Positions 21,318 to 44,345 are shown, numbered from the stretch's first letter. The stretch: DNA of 64,000 bases from Larimichthys crocea (GCF_000972845.2 NC_040020.1:578415-642414), one strand, 5' to 3'. Notes: generated by a model from the letters alone, not told the origin. Numbers and translations are program-made.

Positions 21318-22800
21318 TGTCTTACATAAGTCACCTCTGTAATTTAACTAAAAGCCGTGAAACCTGAGAGCAAACACACTTACACCTTACACACACCGTG
21401 GCTGAACAAACTTTATTGTCAAACACAACACTGCCCAGGAGCACCAAAGAGACGTCTGCGTGTCTGATGTAAACAAATTGTTGGTCTCCAAGCAGCCAAA
21501 TAAACAATCCACCGTGTGTAAGCGATGATGTCCCAAATGGAAAAATGCTGGGCGAGGCGAGGAGATGAGAACACCACCCGCTCTGCTTCACCTTCGATCA
21601 TTCTCAGTTTTCTGGCTCCAAGCACTTAAACTCTGGAAAAATTCCTCCTCTGCTCCGAGCTGGTGAGTTTAATCATTGTTTAGTCTGATCTGACGTGGTT
21701 GAAGCATCAGTCATGTTCTGGTCTCCTGCAGTTTGATTTAAGGAGTTAGTTTGGGTTGAAAGCTCCAGAAAATGCAGGTAAAATGTTATTGTTTTGCTTT
21801 TTACAAAGTCAGAAATGAGTTGTAAAAGTACTCAGTTCTACAAATGTAATATTAATCTGCTTTCTGACGGACAAAACCTTTTGATTTGGTCTTTGCTGTG
21901 TTTAAACCTCCTTTAAAGCTGCATCTCAATATTTTAAAGTACTAACGGATCAAATGACATGTGTCATGTCAAAAGGTACTGTCCTCTCTTCAGTTGTATC
22001 TGTCAAATAAAGCTCAAAAATATCTTCACCCACAGCCACAAGTAGTCAACGGTTCGGCATATAGCAGCTGTTAGTAAAGCCACATTTCTTCAGGTTCACA
22101 TAGAAGCTGTGTAGAAGTGTTTTTATCAAAACCAAGTCACATTGTTACAGAGTGTGACTTCAAGAACCCTGTTTCTGTGTTCAGTCCTCCAAAGAACTTT
22201 AAACAACAACAAAAGGTTCTTAAGGATAAAAAAAAAACTTAAGTGCTCCAGAGAAATGTCAATACATGGTCAATCATCAGTAAACAAGATAAAAAGTAAG
22301 TTACTGCGAGGTGAAACATTAGACAAATAAAAGCAATGTATCTTGTTTTTAAGGTGGATGTGCAAACGTTCACAGTATAGAATATTTGTAACATGTAAAA
22401 ATGCATAATCCAGAAGACGCTTCTAGTTTTGGTTTCACGGCTCATTTCCTGTCTGGTTCAGTTTCTCTTTCAGTCGAAACAAGCTGTGAAAAAAAATAAA
22501 AAATCCACCCAAGACGACAGCAAACAGCAGAGAGGACAGTCAGCGAGAGCCGGGGACACAGACCAACGCTCAGATGTTAAAGTGTTTATTAAATCAGCAG
22601 TTTTATTTGATCTTCAGGGTTACACAACCTGCACTCAACCACAAACAATATCACATATTTATTTACTTAAGAAAAAAGAATAATCATTAAACTGTTTATT
22701 CTGTATACATCACAGTAACCGCGGCGAATCTGCCAGTGCGTAAAAAAAATCAACACCTCATGAGACTGATGTCCATGGACGTCATACTGAGCAGAAAATA
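18257..22800. repeat. Indel-rich second copy of 12374-17880
   Basis: The sequence restarts at the F-box exon flank and follows 12374-17880 in order: F-box exon, part of the transposon, exons 2 and 1 of fbxo15, 38-39-bp minisatellite, GT run, small-gene region and left palindrome arm. Differences are mostly one-base losses spread evenly through coding and non-coding sequence, as in uncorrected long reads. It also lacks the left transposon arm (about 12830-13005) and the hAT insertion. Most likely an unpurged haplotype or erroneous contig end rather than a true tandem duplication. Confidence 0.85.
18284..20060 (-). pseudogene. Duplicate of fbxo15 exons 1-3
   Basis: The F-box exon (18388-18284) is intact at 105 bp with the same splice sites. 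Exon 2 (19561-19498) is 64 bp instead of 54, with an insertion. Exon 1 (from about 20060 down to 19654) has lost the ATG (GGGTGGCGG in place of GATGGCGG) and its Gly/Pro heptad frame is broken several times. No later exons follow. It should not be annotated as a second fbxo15 gene without independent evidence. Confidence 0.75.
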
Positions 22801-23485
22801 ACAGGAGCACAAGTATAATATAAATGATAATATAGATATATAATATAAAGATATATGATAGATATAGCTAGATGAGAGAGAGAGAGAGAAATATCTTGTC
22901 TGATGACACTCCCAAACATACACAGTGAAGATGCACCTGATATGGGGAAAAGGAATCAAAAAAGGAACTGATAGATATAATATAGATATATATATATATT
23001 ATAATATATATATAGTATATAGTATATATATAAGCATAAATATATCAGTATGTTATGGAAGGGTAAGAAAACAGGGCTTTAAACCAACAATCTGAGGAAA
23101 TATAGTCAGATCTATTCAGCAATTTTATACAAAACATATTCAAAATAATAGAAATAATATTGTGATAATACAGAAATATAATTTAAAATTATTTAATTAA
23201 ATATGTTGCTCATTGACCAAATTAGCACTTATATTTTTATCTGTGGTGTATTTGAGGAGCAAACATCATTAACAAACATTAAACTGAGTGTGTGTGTGTG
23301 AGGAGTGTGTGACAAACAGTGATTTTAAGGAGTTGTCTGAAGGAGTGAGTGCACACTGGGATTAGAAAGAGGAGGAGTAGGGAGGTGCAGGAGGAGGAGT
23401 AGGAGGAAGAGGAAGAGGAGGAGCTGCAGATGGGGGAAGAGGAGGCGTCCTGTCCGTCTGTGTCCAGAGGAGAGGAGCGGCCGCC
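22801..23485. other. AT-rich spacer, then dyrk2 promoter and leader
   Basis: 22801-23230 is AT-rich with TA and GA dinucleotide runs. From about 23360 a purine-rich GGAGGA tract leads into a GC-rich leader ending GCCGCCATG. This looks like the promoter and 5' UTR of dyrk2; CpG dinucleotides increase from about 23450 through the first exon into the intron. Confidence 0.45.
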
Positions 23486-34252
<10,767 letters not shown>

Positions 34253-34322
34253 GAGTGAATGCACCCCACTCGCTGTGGTGTTGTAAGCTCATGAGCGTCC
34301 GTGAGCAAACCAGCTGGAACTG

Positions 34323-34328
34323 AATAAA
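34323..34328 (+). promoter_or_regulatory. dyrk2: Poly(A) signal of dyrk2
   Basis: AATAAA 70 bp downstream of the dyrk2 stop, followed by GT-rich sequence. Mammalian DYRK2 has a long 3' UTR, so further sites are possible. Confidence 0.5.
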
Positions 34329-35475
34329 ACTGGTTTTGTCCAGTTTTGAAGAGCGTTTGGTTTTTTCACGCTGGTTTTCACAGCGTTGTTGGAGTGCGTT
34401 CAAGACAAATGCAGTTGTGGAAACTCAGCGTTTGGGGTGTTAAAATGTGCAGAATGGGCCAGGCTGGGATGTAAAAGCTGAGCTGAAGGAAACTTTACTG
34501 ATAAATCTGGGTGCGTTCAGACTCCTCAACTTGTCAGTCCTGTCTGGGAAAAAAAGAGACGATAGTTGTTTTTACGTTACGAGCAGCGCAACAGGAAGTA
34601 ACCACGTAATGTTGATCGCGGAAGGCTGCTCAGACAATCAGAACACACCACTCTGTAGCTCCAAACACACAAACACATCACAAACATGGTGCTGACGGAG
34701 GGAACAAGGCTTTTTTTTATGTTTTTAGCACAGAATCTATTCAGCTGAGCTGATCGACGAATCGATTAGACACCAAAAACAACTTTTTACGACCTTAGTC
34801 TTACGAGGTTATATCTGCAGACGAACATGTCCTGAAACTAAAAATCAACGATTGGGTCGCTCTAATCTTTGTGTCATATCATGAAATAACATATTTTTAC
34901 GTTTCAGTCAATCAAAACAAATTTTAAGCAACCTGAACCATCTAACTAGTTAGCTGGCTAACTGTCTTAGCTCAGCTGATGTTTTACAGTGTAGCTAGCC
35001 CGTGTTATCGAGCTAGCTTTGTGCCTGTCGGCTGGCTAACTGTTTACCGGCTGTTGGTTTGTCAGACAGCTACTTGTTTTGTGTTTAGCTGTCACTTTGC
35101 TACCTGTTTAACTTTTAATATCTGTCAGCTAGCTACAGCTAGCTCACTATTTGCCTTTTTTTGGCAGTCTGGTGGCTAGCCTTAGCCTTCTTTTAGCCAT
35201 AGCCTGTTAGCTCTCCACTGCCCGGCCTTACGAAACACAGATTTTTTAAAAGTTTCTTTTTTTTTTCTCTCTGAAGCTTAGCAAAAGATGCTAACTTCCC
35301 TTTTTAAGCAACCAAATCTGATTTGTTAAGGACACAACATGGCTGAAGGAGGACAGACAAGAAGGTAGGACAAAGGTTAGAGTTATAAGTCAAAGGACGA
35401 ATGGGAATGTTCAGAACCAAAGTCTAGAAAATTAAGATGTTGGTGGCAATTAGCTAAAAAAATTTGGTAATTTTT
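34329..35475. other. Region after dyrk2, no gene seen
   Basis: Contains many GCTAGC/GCTAAC-like words (34940-35210) but no ordered array, open reading frame or RNA gene that I can support. Confidence 0.4.
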
Positions 35476-36486
35476 TAGGGATGCACCAAAATGAAAATTC
35501 TTGGCCGAAACTGAAACACCGAAGGTATGATTATGTCAATTATTAGAACCGTCGCATTCATAGCTGTAACCTCACAAAAGTCAAGGTATTGCAATTCAAA
35601 GAGTAAATCAATTAGTACGAAAGTATGAAAATATTTATTTAGCACTGACGTTACAACAATGCAGAATATAAATTAAAATTAAAAAAACAAAATGTTTAAC
35701 TGGTCTTCTGAAAGATTCTAAAATTAAATATGTTCTCTCATAAAGAGGATCCTGCAGGATCTCATTGAACACATCAGACAGCGAAGGTGCATGCACCACA
35801 TTTCTCGTGCGCGCTGCTTTATTCCAACATCCAAGTAATGATCCTTATAACGCGGATCAAGTACAGTCGCGATGAAGTGCAGAGGATCCAAATAGATCTC
35901 AGTGAAAGGTGTGTTCACAGACTCCAAGCGTGGTTTTCGCTCCGTGGTCCGTCTCAACCTCTTTGCTTAGAAGACGCTTTAGACGGGGTTGTAAAGGCGT
36001 ATGGTGGCAGCGGACAGACTGATCCCAGGCGGCAATCTAGGACTAGGACGCACGGCGCATCTAGGGCGCACAAGCGGACGTGCGGGCGCACAAGAAAACA
36101 TTCGCCTTGGGCGGTGTTGTGATTTGCCCAGGGCGAAAAAATGTGGCCAGGACCGGCGCTGGTCCTAATTAACTAAGGGAGTACTGTACAAAATGCCTGT
36201 AAAAAGGTGTATAAAAGTGTGTGGTTAGACCTTTTACGGACTTTAAACATGTAGAATAATTGTAAAACTTACTCCGGATTTCGTTTATTGTGGGTTATTT
36301 TTAGAACGTATCCCCTGCGATAAACGAGGGACCACTGTACATCCACACCGCAGACATGTTGACTCTTACCCAGATAACCGTGTGCTGGCTGCATTTCCTG
36401 CTTGCGTCATCACAATTCTGTTTCGGCCGTGTTGTTTCGGTGATGTAGGTCTTTCGGCCGAAAACCGAAGTTTCGGTGCATCCCTA
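35476..36486 (-). mobile_element. Fossil hAT transposon with transposase remnant
   Basis: Terminal inverted repeats TAGGGATGCACCAAAAT and, on the right, TTTCGGTGCATCCCTA bound 1011 bp. Flanking octamers TAATTTTT and CTATTTTT match at six of eight bases, as expected for an old 8-bp duplication. On the minus strand 35957-35724 encodes part of a hAT transposase (FIATVLDPRYKDHYLD resembles the carboxy-terminal region). The remainder is decayed. A second repeat boundary, with GATAAACGAGGGACCACTGT at about 36321, suggests another small DNA element nested inside. Confidence 0.75.
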
Positions 36487-37498
36487 CTATTTTTAAATGT
36501 AATCAAACAGAAGCTGCCGCTCGAAGCTAACGTGGGTCAAACTATTGCCTGGATAGACAAACAACAGAAACAAGCTCGTTTTAAACTAATTTTACGATCT
36601 ATGATTTATGATTTTTATCACGCTAATAAAACTCCAGGCTTCAGGAAACGACCTTCAGACACGCAGGAATCACATGACCCCAAAATACCTTCCGTAATGT
36701 CACAGCCTAGAGCAGTGTTCGTCTGTATAGAGCGCTCACTGTGTTTAAATGATCAGTTATAATCGTCTGTGTGTCTGAACAACGAAGACGTTTTATGGCG
36801 GTCCTTTAAACTTTTATGTAACTCGAGCTCAGCTGTAAGCAATAGCCTGAAGGGACCTTAAATATAGGTCCAGTGCAAAGAAATGTGAGCCTCGAGTTGT
36901 ATTTTAGGACGACAAACTGTAACACTTTGTTACTGTCGTCAGTCCGCGGAGGTCAGCTTGTTATGAAAGAGAGAGGGAGCCTTCTGGGTTCAAGGTGGGA
37001 ACAATTTCTATACCAGCTCAACACATCGTGAAGTCTCAGCCAAGAAATACTGCAATATATGTTTGGAACAAAAAGCCTTTTTACAGCCTCGGCTAACTTC
37101 GAAGCTAACGCGATGTTAACGCGGGTGATTCCGAGAGGATTAAATGTGAAACGTGTCCGGTAAAACAAAGATAATAATGTCGTCACAAAGAGCTCCAGTC
37201 ACATCAGGACGTGTACGGGCGTTTCCTCAGCTGCTTGCAGTGGTTGTCACAACCGTAGGCGACTGTTCAGATTCTTAATATAATAAAAATAATGATGTCA
37301 CATTAGATGAACATAAATATAATGACAATACTAAAAAACAAGTGAGAGGTAAAAGCTGATTACAGGAGAGACTTTTATATAAATACATATCAGTGTATGT
37401 TTGTCGTACCGGCTTTAAAAAGGTGTACGTCAGACTTTATTACTTGTTTTACGGGTCGTTTACGATAATTCGTAAAAAACAGGCGAAAGGAAACGCTG
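36487..37498. other. Intergenic, no feature supported
   Basis: No coding exon or RNA gene recognised. The 126-codon frame overlapping 36382-36762 begins inside the hAT fossil and has no recognised domain. Confidence 0.4.
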
Positions 37499-37830
37499 GC
37501 CAACCACTAAAAGTCAGTCCCACATTTACTCTTGTCCGGCGGCTTCTTGCTCGCTCACTCTCTCCTTTTCTCTTCTTAGCTTCCTCCGTCAGCGTCCTCT
37601 TCACTCTCTTCTCCTCTGCCATCATGTCCGTAGAGGCCGCTAAGCCCGGTTACATCGCAAAGACTCCAGAGTCTCTCTCGGAGTTGATCTGGCTGTAAAC
37701 CGTCAATCGTCTTTCCGATTGCAGGTTAACTTTGTCGGGCGGCACTGCGAAGGCGGCAGACATTAGCTAACAGCAGCTACAGTCAGTTTACTTCACTGTC
37801 CATCAGGAAAGTCTGTAAATCAGAGAGTGG
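37499..37830 (+). repeat. Composite repeat A, short copy
   Basis: 37499-37580 (ACTAAAAGTCAGTCCCACAT to CTTCTTAGC) is essentially identical to 54398-54476. It continues with the head (GTCCGTAGAGGCCGCTAAGC), then a reduced GCTAAC part and a tail fragment (GTTTACTTCACTGTCCATCA) at about 37785-37830. Confidence 0.75.
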
Positions 37831-38656
37831 AGCATGCGGGGAAAGAGTCCTGTGAAACCTCTGCTGTGACTGAGCTCTGACGAGATGTAAAATATGAAAT
37901 AAACAGATCCAAAACATGAAATAAGCAGCTGCAAACGAGCTGTGCTGATTATTGATCAAAGGTCAGTATTGATAAACTATCAATGTGATCGGGGAGGGGG
38001 AGGGGAGGGGGGAGGTGTCTGAAGATGATTCTTATTTATTTAGTACAATTTAATTAATATTTATTAATCTAATCAACAGATTTACTATGACGTGCAGTTC
38101 ATACCGTATACTTGAATGTGTGTGTGTGTGTTGTATGTAGCAGTGTGTGTGTGTATGTCGGTTTTCTTAAAGCTTGTTCCCTCACACACAAACACACACA
38201 CGTAAATCTATAAACACAAACGTATCTGAACGCACTCGAGTCGAGACGTACCGTGAGGAGGAGGTGGAGGAGGTGGTCGTCATGGGCGCTGTCTGCACGG
38301 CGACTGTGATGTAAATGTAGCACATGACGACGATGACGACGTGACGTGACGCACGGAAGGAACTGATGATGTAACAGACGCTACCTGCTCCGCCCATCTC
38401 AGGGGAAGCTCCGCCCACTCCTGGACAGGAAACAGGATGTAACTGAGGGAGGGGTGTATGTGTAGGGGGTGTGTTCCTGTTTGTTTTCTAAAGATTTGAT
38501 TGGTTGGTTGGTTGATTGTGGGTTTTTTTAAAGTTTTTTTTTTTTTAGTGAGACGAGTGCTGAGAGTCGTAACTTTGTGCCTTCAGTATCTCATCGCCAT
38601 GCCACGCCCACCCAACACACACACACACACACACACACACTTACAATGGTGATGTC
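37831..38656. other. Intergenic with weak exon-like stretch
   Basis: On the minus strand about 38386-38253 there is an open frame between a weak AG and a GTACGT donor that would encode a hydrophobic segment (VVIVVMCYIYITVAV). It has no start, no partner exon and no recognised family. A CA microsatellite lies at about 38619-38640. Nothing else is seen. Confidence 0.25.
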
Positions 38657-39088
38657 ATGGCAACAACATACGTAACTCGCCTCGAGTTTTGGCGGCCAAA
38701 GTCGTGCGTTGCTGATTGGCTCCCCGGTTCGTTTCAGCAAAGTTTCCCAAAGACGCCCCGCCCCCACCACCCGGTGACCTCTGAACCTGCGAGCACACGC
38801 TCCAAGGCGCCGCCAATGACGAATTCAAACCCCGTTAACATAAAATCGTACTTTGACTCGTTCACAATCAAAGTCGTGTCCATCGAACGTCGGTTAAGAC
38901 TGTGCCAACGCTTTGTTACTGTCGATGGACGAACAGGTGAAGCGACCGTGCTCTGTATGCAAAACAATGTTTGGCTCTTTCGTGCACTTTTATCAGCTGG
39001 ACACTGGATACTTGATTATCCCGGTTGTCTTGAATGCAGCATTAAAAAATGGAAGCCCATTCCCGCCAAGAAACCGTCGAAATTTTGA
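38657..39088 (+). CDS. Unrecognised 143-codon open reading frame
   Basis: The frame runs from ATG 38657 to a stop at 39088, unusually long for this AT-biased neighbourhood, but another frame over the same bases is also open for 65 codons. No known domain, signal peptide or membrane segment is recognised, and there is no splice or poly(A) context. It may be chance or an old repeat. Confidence 0.12.
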   Translation: MATTYVTRLEFWRPKSCVADWLPGSFQQSFPKTPRPHHPVTSEPASTRSKAPPMTNSNPVNIKSYFDSFTIKVVSIERRLRLCQRFVTVDGRTGEATVLCMQNNVWLFRALLSAGHWILDYPGCLECSIKKWKPIPAKKPSKF

Positions 39089-39157
39089 CTTGCTTTTTGT
39101 ACAATCGTAACGATCACGCAATTTTTTTGTCTTTTCAAAAAGTTCAAATAAGAAAGT

Positions 39158-39475
39158 CGAAATTTTGACTAAAGAACGTTAGCTTGGTAGCTTTTAGCAT
39201 TACCGTTAGCTTACAGGTGCTAACTGACGTCACTGTAGGTCAAGCTGCCATTCTAACCAGCTAACGTAATGTAGCTATAATTGCAATTTTGCCCATTTTT
39301 TTTTTTCTTAGTAAGTCCAAATTTTGACTCAAAAAGTTCAAATAAGAAAATAAATCTAAAAATTTTGACTAAAGAACGTTAGCTTGGTAGCTTTTAGCAT
39401 TACCGTTAGCTTACAGGTGCTAACTGCCATTCTAACCAGCTAACGTAATGTAGCTACAATTGCAATTTTGCTTTT
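39158..39475 (+). repeat. Tandem duplication, about 195-bp spacing
   Basis: A block with AGTCGAAATTTTGACTAAAG or its close variant, then GTTAGCTTGGTAGCTTTTAG, GTTAGCTTACAGGTGCTAAC and TTCTAACCAGCTAACGTAAT, appears at 39158-39295 and again at 39355-39472, with small deletions in the second. Confidence 0.8.
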
Positions 39476-39650
39476 TTTCTCTTAGTAAATCCAAAATTTG
39501 AAAATTAGTGTCTCATTTTTATTATTTTATTTATGTTTCTTTTTAATGTTTCTGGTAGAAATGGGCTTCCGTAGAGTTTACAGCGCCATCAGAGCAGACC
39601 AACGCACCAACAACAGATTGTAGCTTTAAACTGATTAACACTGACTTAAA

Positions 39651-39684
<34 letters not shown>

Positions 39685-41490
39685 GGGGTGTGGGAGGTCG
39701 TATATAACATGGCTGCACAATGTACAGACACATATCAGCCAACTGTCGCCACATGTCGCCTCAGGACGGACCGACGACAGGGCTAAGCTAACACTAGCCG
39801 ATCGACCTGCTAGCGCCCCGTCGCTAGCTGCTGCACTGATGTGAAGCTGACACTAGCCTACTGCTAACTGACTGCTAGTAGCACCTAGCACGTTTGTACC
39901 AAGCCCGCTAACGGCTCGCGCGGCGCTCCTCGGCTCACGCGAGCTGTTAGCGTTAGCATTAATGTTGTTGTTTTGTTGTTGTTTTTTTTTCACGTTGGTA
40001 CCTCAGACCGCTCAGTTATGATTATTACTGTTGTCATTGTTGTGACTAACACCCAGGGCATTTGGTTAAATTTACCAAAGTGCATTCCTTTTACAAAGCT
40101 AGCCGAGAGCTAGCCGCTCAAACAGACAGATTTGTAGGACGTAGGACGGAAAGTACGAAACGTAAGTGAACAATCGGAGGGAAAGCAGCCGCCGCCGCCT
40201 TTCAGGCGACACGGTGGGAAGGAGGAACACGCGATAGTGTTTTTGTTTTTAACAGGTTGTTACGAGTCTGCGTTAACTGACCTCTCGGTAGCATCAGAAA
40301 TGTTTGTTCAGCTGTAGCCTAACTAGCCTGCTAGCTCGTAACACACGCTAGCCAGTTAGCCTACCAGCTCGTTTTTAGCCATTTAGCTTCTTATCCGGAG
40401 GTTAGCGTTAAGCTGCGCTGTATTTCTGTGACGTTTGCCAGCTGGGTTTTATTTTATTGTGGATTTTATCTGTACATAATGTGGAAAAAATGTTTGAATT
40501 TTTTTTTTTTTTTTTTTTGGGGTTGAATGCGCTGCTGTGCCACGCCGCGGCCAGTTTTACAACGTACTGTATCTACTGTACAGAACACAGAAGTCGACAC
40601 TTTTTCTAGTGAGCCTTTGTTAAATTTTATTGTGGTGGAAAAAAATATTATTATTATTATTATTATTAATAAAACAGTTTTATTGTTCATGTTTGCGTAT
40701 TGTTCTTTCAGTGTAAAATAAATTCATACGATACCAGCTGAAGGTATCAGGTAACGTCGTGTTTTTAACGTAACTACATCACGTTAAAAAGCTAACGTAA
40801 GAATTTTACTACATTACGTTAGCTTGTTAGCTCTTAACGTTACCACATGTTACGTTAGCTTACAGGAGCTAACGGACGTATGGTTGGCATTCTATAAAAT
40901 ATGAAGTTGCTAACAAGCTAACGTAACAACGTTACTACATCTCGTAACTACGTTACGTTAGCATGGTAGCTTCTAACGCTCGGCTAACGGCATTAGCCAG
41001 AAATGTAAGACCAAAAAAAATCATAATTCTGATGTAAAATTTTAATTTGTTAACTTTAATCATGTTCAAACACGGAGGTCGATGCTTCTCCTCCTCTTCC
41101 ATCCCAGGTCGAAACACATCCAACCGCATCACACAGGGATGCTGGATTGGACCCAGGGTTACCATGACAACGCAGGCTCGCAGGTGCTAATGAATGCAGC
41201 GTTGACAGGGAGGAGGAGGAGGAGGATGTGACATCACAGCTCTGTGATGAGGAGCCAGGAAACAGCAAGGCGCGTAGTCGTGACAACCGGTAATCACCCC
41301 ACAATGTTAATAACACTGTTTAAGATTATCACACACACACACACACACACACAGAGAGGAAGTAAAAGCGTCATTCAATAAAAATAATCTTTATTTTCAA
41401 ACTGACACGCTCAGTGATGAATCTTGTAACTCTGACGTTTGTGGTGAAACGTCTTCAACTATCAGATGGTTCGACATTAAATTGTGTTCA
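39476..41490. other. Intergenic, low complexity, no gene seen
   Basis: Holds a GT run (about 39655-39680), an A/T homopolymer (about 40499-40518), a TTA triplet run (about 40647-40668), scattered GTTAGC words and a CA run at about 41331-41352. No supported coding or RNA feature. Confidence 0.4.
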
Positions 41491-41785
41491 GACGTAGTCT
41501 CTGTGACGTCCTCGCAGACTGTCTAAAACCTGGACGTAGTCTCTGTGACGTCCTCGCAGACTGTCTAAAACCCGGACGTAGTCTCCGTGACGTCCTCGCA
41601 GACTGTCTAAAACCCGGACGTAGTCTCCGTGACGTCCCCGCAGACTGTCTAAAACCCGGACGTAGTCTCTGTGACGTCCTCGCAGACTGTCTAAAACCCG
41701 GACGTAGTCTCCGTGACGTCCCCGCAGACTGTCTAAAACCCGGACGTAGTCTCTGTGACGTCCTCGCAGACTGTCTGACAAAGTC
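41491..41785. repeat. 42-bp minisatellite, second locus, seven copies
   Basis: Seven near-identical copies of a unit containing GACGTAGTCTCTGTGACGTC and GCAGACTGTCTAAAACCCGG. The 42-bp period is a multiple of three, so both strands show open frames of about 100 codons (14-residue repeats); these are not genes. Confidence 0.92.
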
Positions 41786-42849
41786 TCTGTGACTCCGTGA
41801 TCTAAGTCTAGTATTAAATTATCATTTAGCAGTAAATGTTTTAACGTTTTTAGAAGATTTAAATGATAAATAAATTAATAAATTAGCTGCAGATTAATTT
41901 TCAGTCTCAAATCAAATCAAATATTTATAAAAGTTTTTCTGGTTGATCTGAACTCGTCTGTGCTCGCCCTCTTCCTGCCTCTCTCTCCTGTCATTGACCA
42001 GTTAATGAATTCGCCATGGTAACGAGGAGCAGCCATGTGATTGGAGCAGCTGTGCTCCATATTAGGCAGCGAGGAGATTAGCTGGAAGGACACGGCTGCT
42101 AATTATAGAAGCTAACCGAGGCTAACTGCATGAAGGAGCTGCTGCCTGGCTCAAGGGCAGCTTCATAATGCATGATGAAAGCATGATGTAATTATTAATC
42201 AATTAAACTTGTTTAATACGAGGCAGCCTGTACAAACTTAAAAACAGAGGTTGTATGATGTGTTCTTTGAGTTTCCTGACCTCATTTAGAAAAATATATA
42301 ATGATAATAACAATGTGAAGATAGTCTGGGGCTGTCAGCAGGCCGTGGGGTCTAATGAAAGACACTACTGAGCTGAATTATGGGAAATGTAGGATCAAGA
42401 GTTTTGACTTACACTAGTCATTATTGCCCATAAAACAAGAAGTAGTGAAGAGTGAAGTAGCCAATAGCGAGTGTGCGTGTTTTTAAGTGGCTCTAACAGT
42501 GACGCGTGGACGGACTTTAATCTGGACGTTCTTTGGTTTGGGTCTCTTCCAGCGTCGAGGTCGGAGGTTTCACCGCGTGACGCCATCTGCAGCATCTCTG
42601 ATGTCAAACAAATGAGATTCAACTCGAGTGTGTGTGTGTGTGTGTGTGTGTGTCTAAAACTGGATGTAGCTCAGAGCTCAGCAAGAGATCATGACGGCCA
42701 CACACACACACACACACACACACTGGTAACCTGATAGAGTGTCACTTGCTGCAGGGGATTATGGGTCCAAATTAATATCCACTTACTGCACAAATGTCAA
42801 AAAACCTTCACTAAAACACACAAATGTGTGCACATACTGTCTACACTCG
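41786..42849. other. Intergenic, no gene seen
   Basis: Unique-looking sequence with a GT run (about 42629-42653) and a CA run (about 42700-42722). Nothing coding is recognised. Confidence 0.4.
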
Positions 42850-44345
42850 ATTGTTGGCTAATAGTGGGCCAATAGTTGGCCAGTGGTGGGTCGATTGTTG
42901 GCTAATGGTGGGCCGATAGTTGGCCAGCGGTGGGTTGATTCTTGGCTGATGGTGGGCGATAGTTGGTCGATTGTTGGCTGATGGTGGGCCGATTGTTGGT
43001 CAATTGTTGGCTAATGGTGGGCCGATAGTTGGCCAGTGGTGGGCCGATTGTTGGTCGATTGTTGGCTAATGGTGGGCCGATAGTTGGCCAGCAGTGGGCC
43101 GATTGTTGGCCAGCAGTGGGCCGATTGTTGGCCAGTAGTGGGCCGATTGTTGGCTGATGGTGGGCCGATAGTTGGCCAGCGGTGGGTCGATTGTTGGTCA
43201 GCAGTTAGTCGATTGTTGGCTGATGGTGGGCCGATAGTTGGCCAGCGGTGGGTCGATTGTTGGTCAGCAGTTAGTCGATTGTTGGCTGATGGTGGGCCGA
43301 TAGTTGGCCAGCGGTGGGTCGATTGTTGGTCAGCAGTTAGTCGATTGTTGGCTGATGGTGGGCCGATAGTTGGCCAGCGGTGGGTCGATTGTTGGTCAGC
43401 AGTTAGTCGATTGTTGGCTGATGGTGGGCCGATAGTTGGCCAGCAGTGGGCCGATTGTTGGCTGATGGTGGGCCGATAGTTGGCCAGCGGTGGGTCGATT
43501 GTTGGTCAGCAGTTAGTCGATTGTTGGCTGATGGTGGGCCGATAGTTGGCCAGCGGTGGGTCGATTGTTGGTCAGCAGTTAGTCGATTGTTGGCTGATGG
43601 TGGGCCGATAGTTGGCCAGCGGTGGGTCGATTGTTGGTCAGCAGTTAGTCGATTGTTGGCTAATGGTGGGCTGATAGTTGGCCAGCGGTGGGCCGATAGT
43701 TGGCCAGCGGTGGGTCGATTGTTGGCTGATGGTGGGCCGATAGTTGGTCGATTGTTGGCTGATGGTGGGCCGATAGTTGGCCAGTGGTGGGTCGATTGTT
43801 GGTCAGCAGTTAGTCGATTGTTGGCTGATGGTGGGCCGATAGTTGGCCAGCGGTGGGTCGATTGTTGGTCAGCAGTTAGTCGATTGTTGGCTGATGGTGG
43901 GCCGATAGTTGGCCAGCGGTGGGTCGATTGTTGGTCAGCAGTTAGTCGATTGTTGGCTGATGGTGGGCCGATAGTTGGCCAGCGGTGGGTCGATTGTTGG
44001 TCAGCAGTTAGTCGATTGTTGGCTGATGGTGGGCCGATAGTTGGTCGATTGTTGGCTGATGGTGGGCCGATAGTTGGCCAGCGGTGGGTCGATTGTTGGT
44101 CGATTGTTGGCTAATGGTGGGCTGATAGTTGGCCAGCGGTGGGCCGATTGTTGGTCGATTGTTGGCTAATGGTGGGCCGATAGTTGGCCAGCGGTGGGTC
44201 GATTGTTGGCTGATGGTGGGCTGATAGTTGGTCGATTGTTGGCTGATGGTGGGCCGATAGTTGGCCAGCGGTGGGTCGATTGTTGGTCAGCAGTTGGTCG
44301 ATTGTTGGTTGATGGTGGGCCGATAGTTGGTCAATGGTGGGATGA
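42850..44345. repeat. 1.5-kb VNTR with a 66-bp higher-order unit
   Basis: The full unit is GTTGGCTGATGGTGGGCCGA, TAGTTGGCCAGCGGTGGGTC, GATTGTTGGTCAGCAGTTAG, TCGATT (66 bp), built from smaller GTTGG..GGTGGG..GAT modules. Flanking parts use simpler combinations. As 66 is a multiple of three, open frames of 131 and 222 codons appear (22-residue repeats with no plausible function); they are not genes. The strand is strongly G-rich. Confidence 0.93.

Noticed and set aside
38182..38418. Exon of a membrane protein on the minus strand.
   Set aside because: Hydrophobic segment and a donor-like site only; no start, no partner exon and no recognised family.
41484..41792. Open frames of about 100 codons on both strands.
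   Set aside because: By-product of the 42-bp minisatellite; both strands being open is the signature of the repeat, not of coding.
43084..44114. Long open reading frames (131 and 222 codons).
   Set aside because: They are produced by a 66-bp tandem repeat whose period is a multiple of three; the peptide is a simple 22-residue repeat with no gene context.
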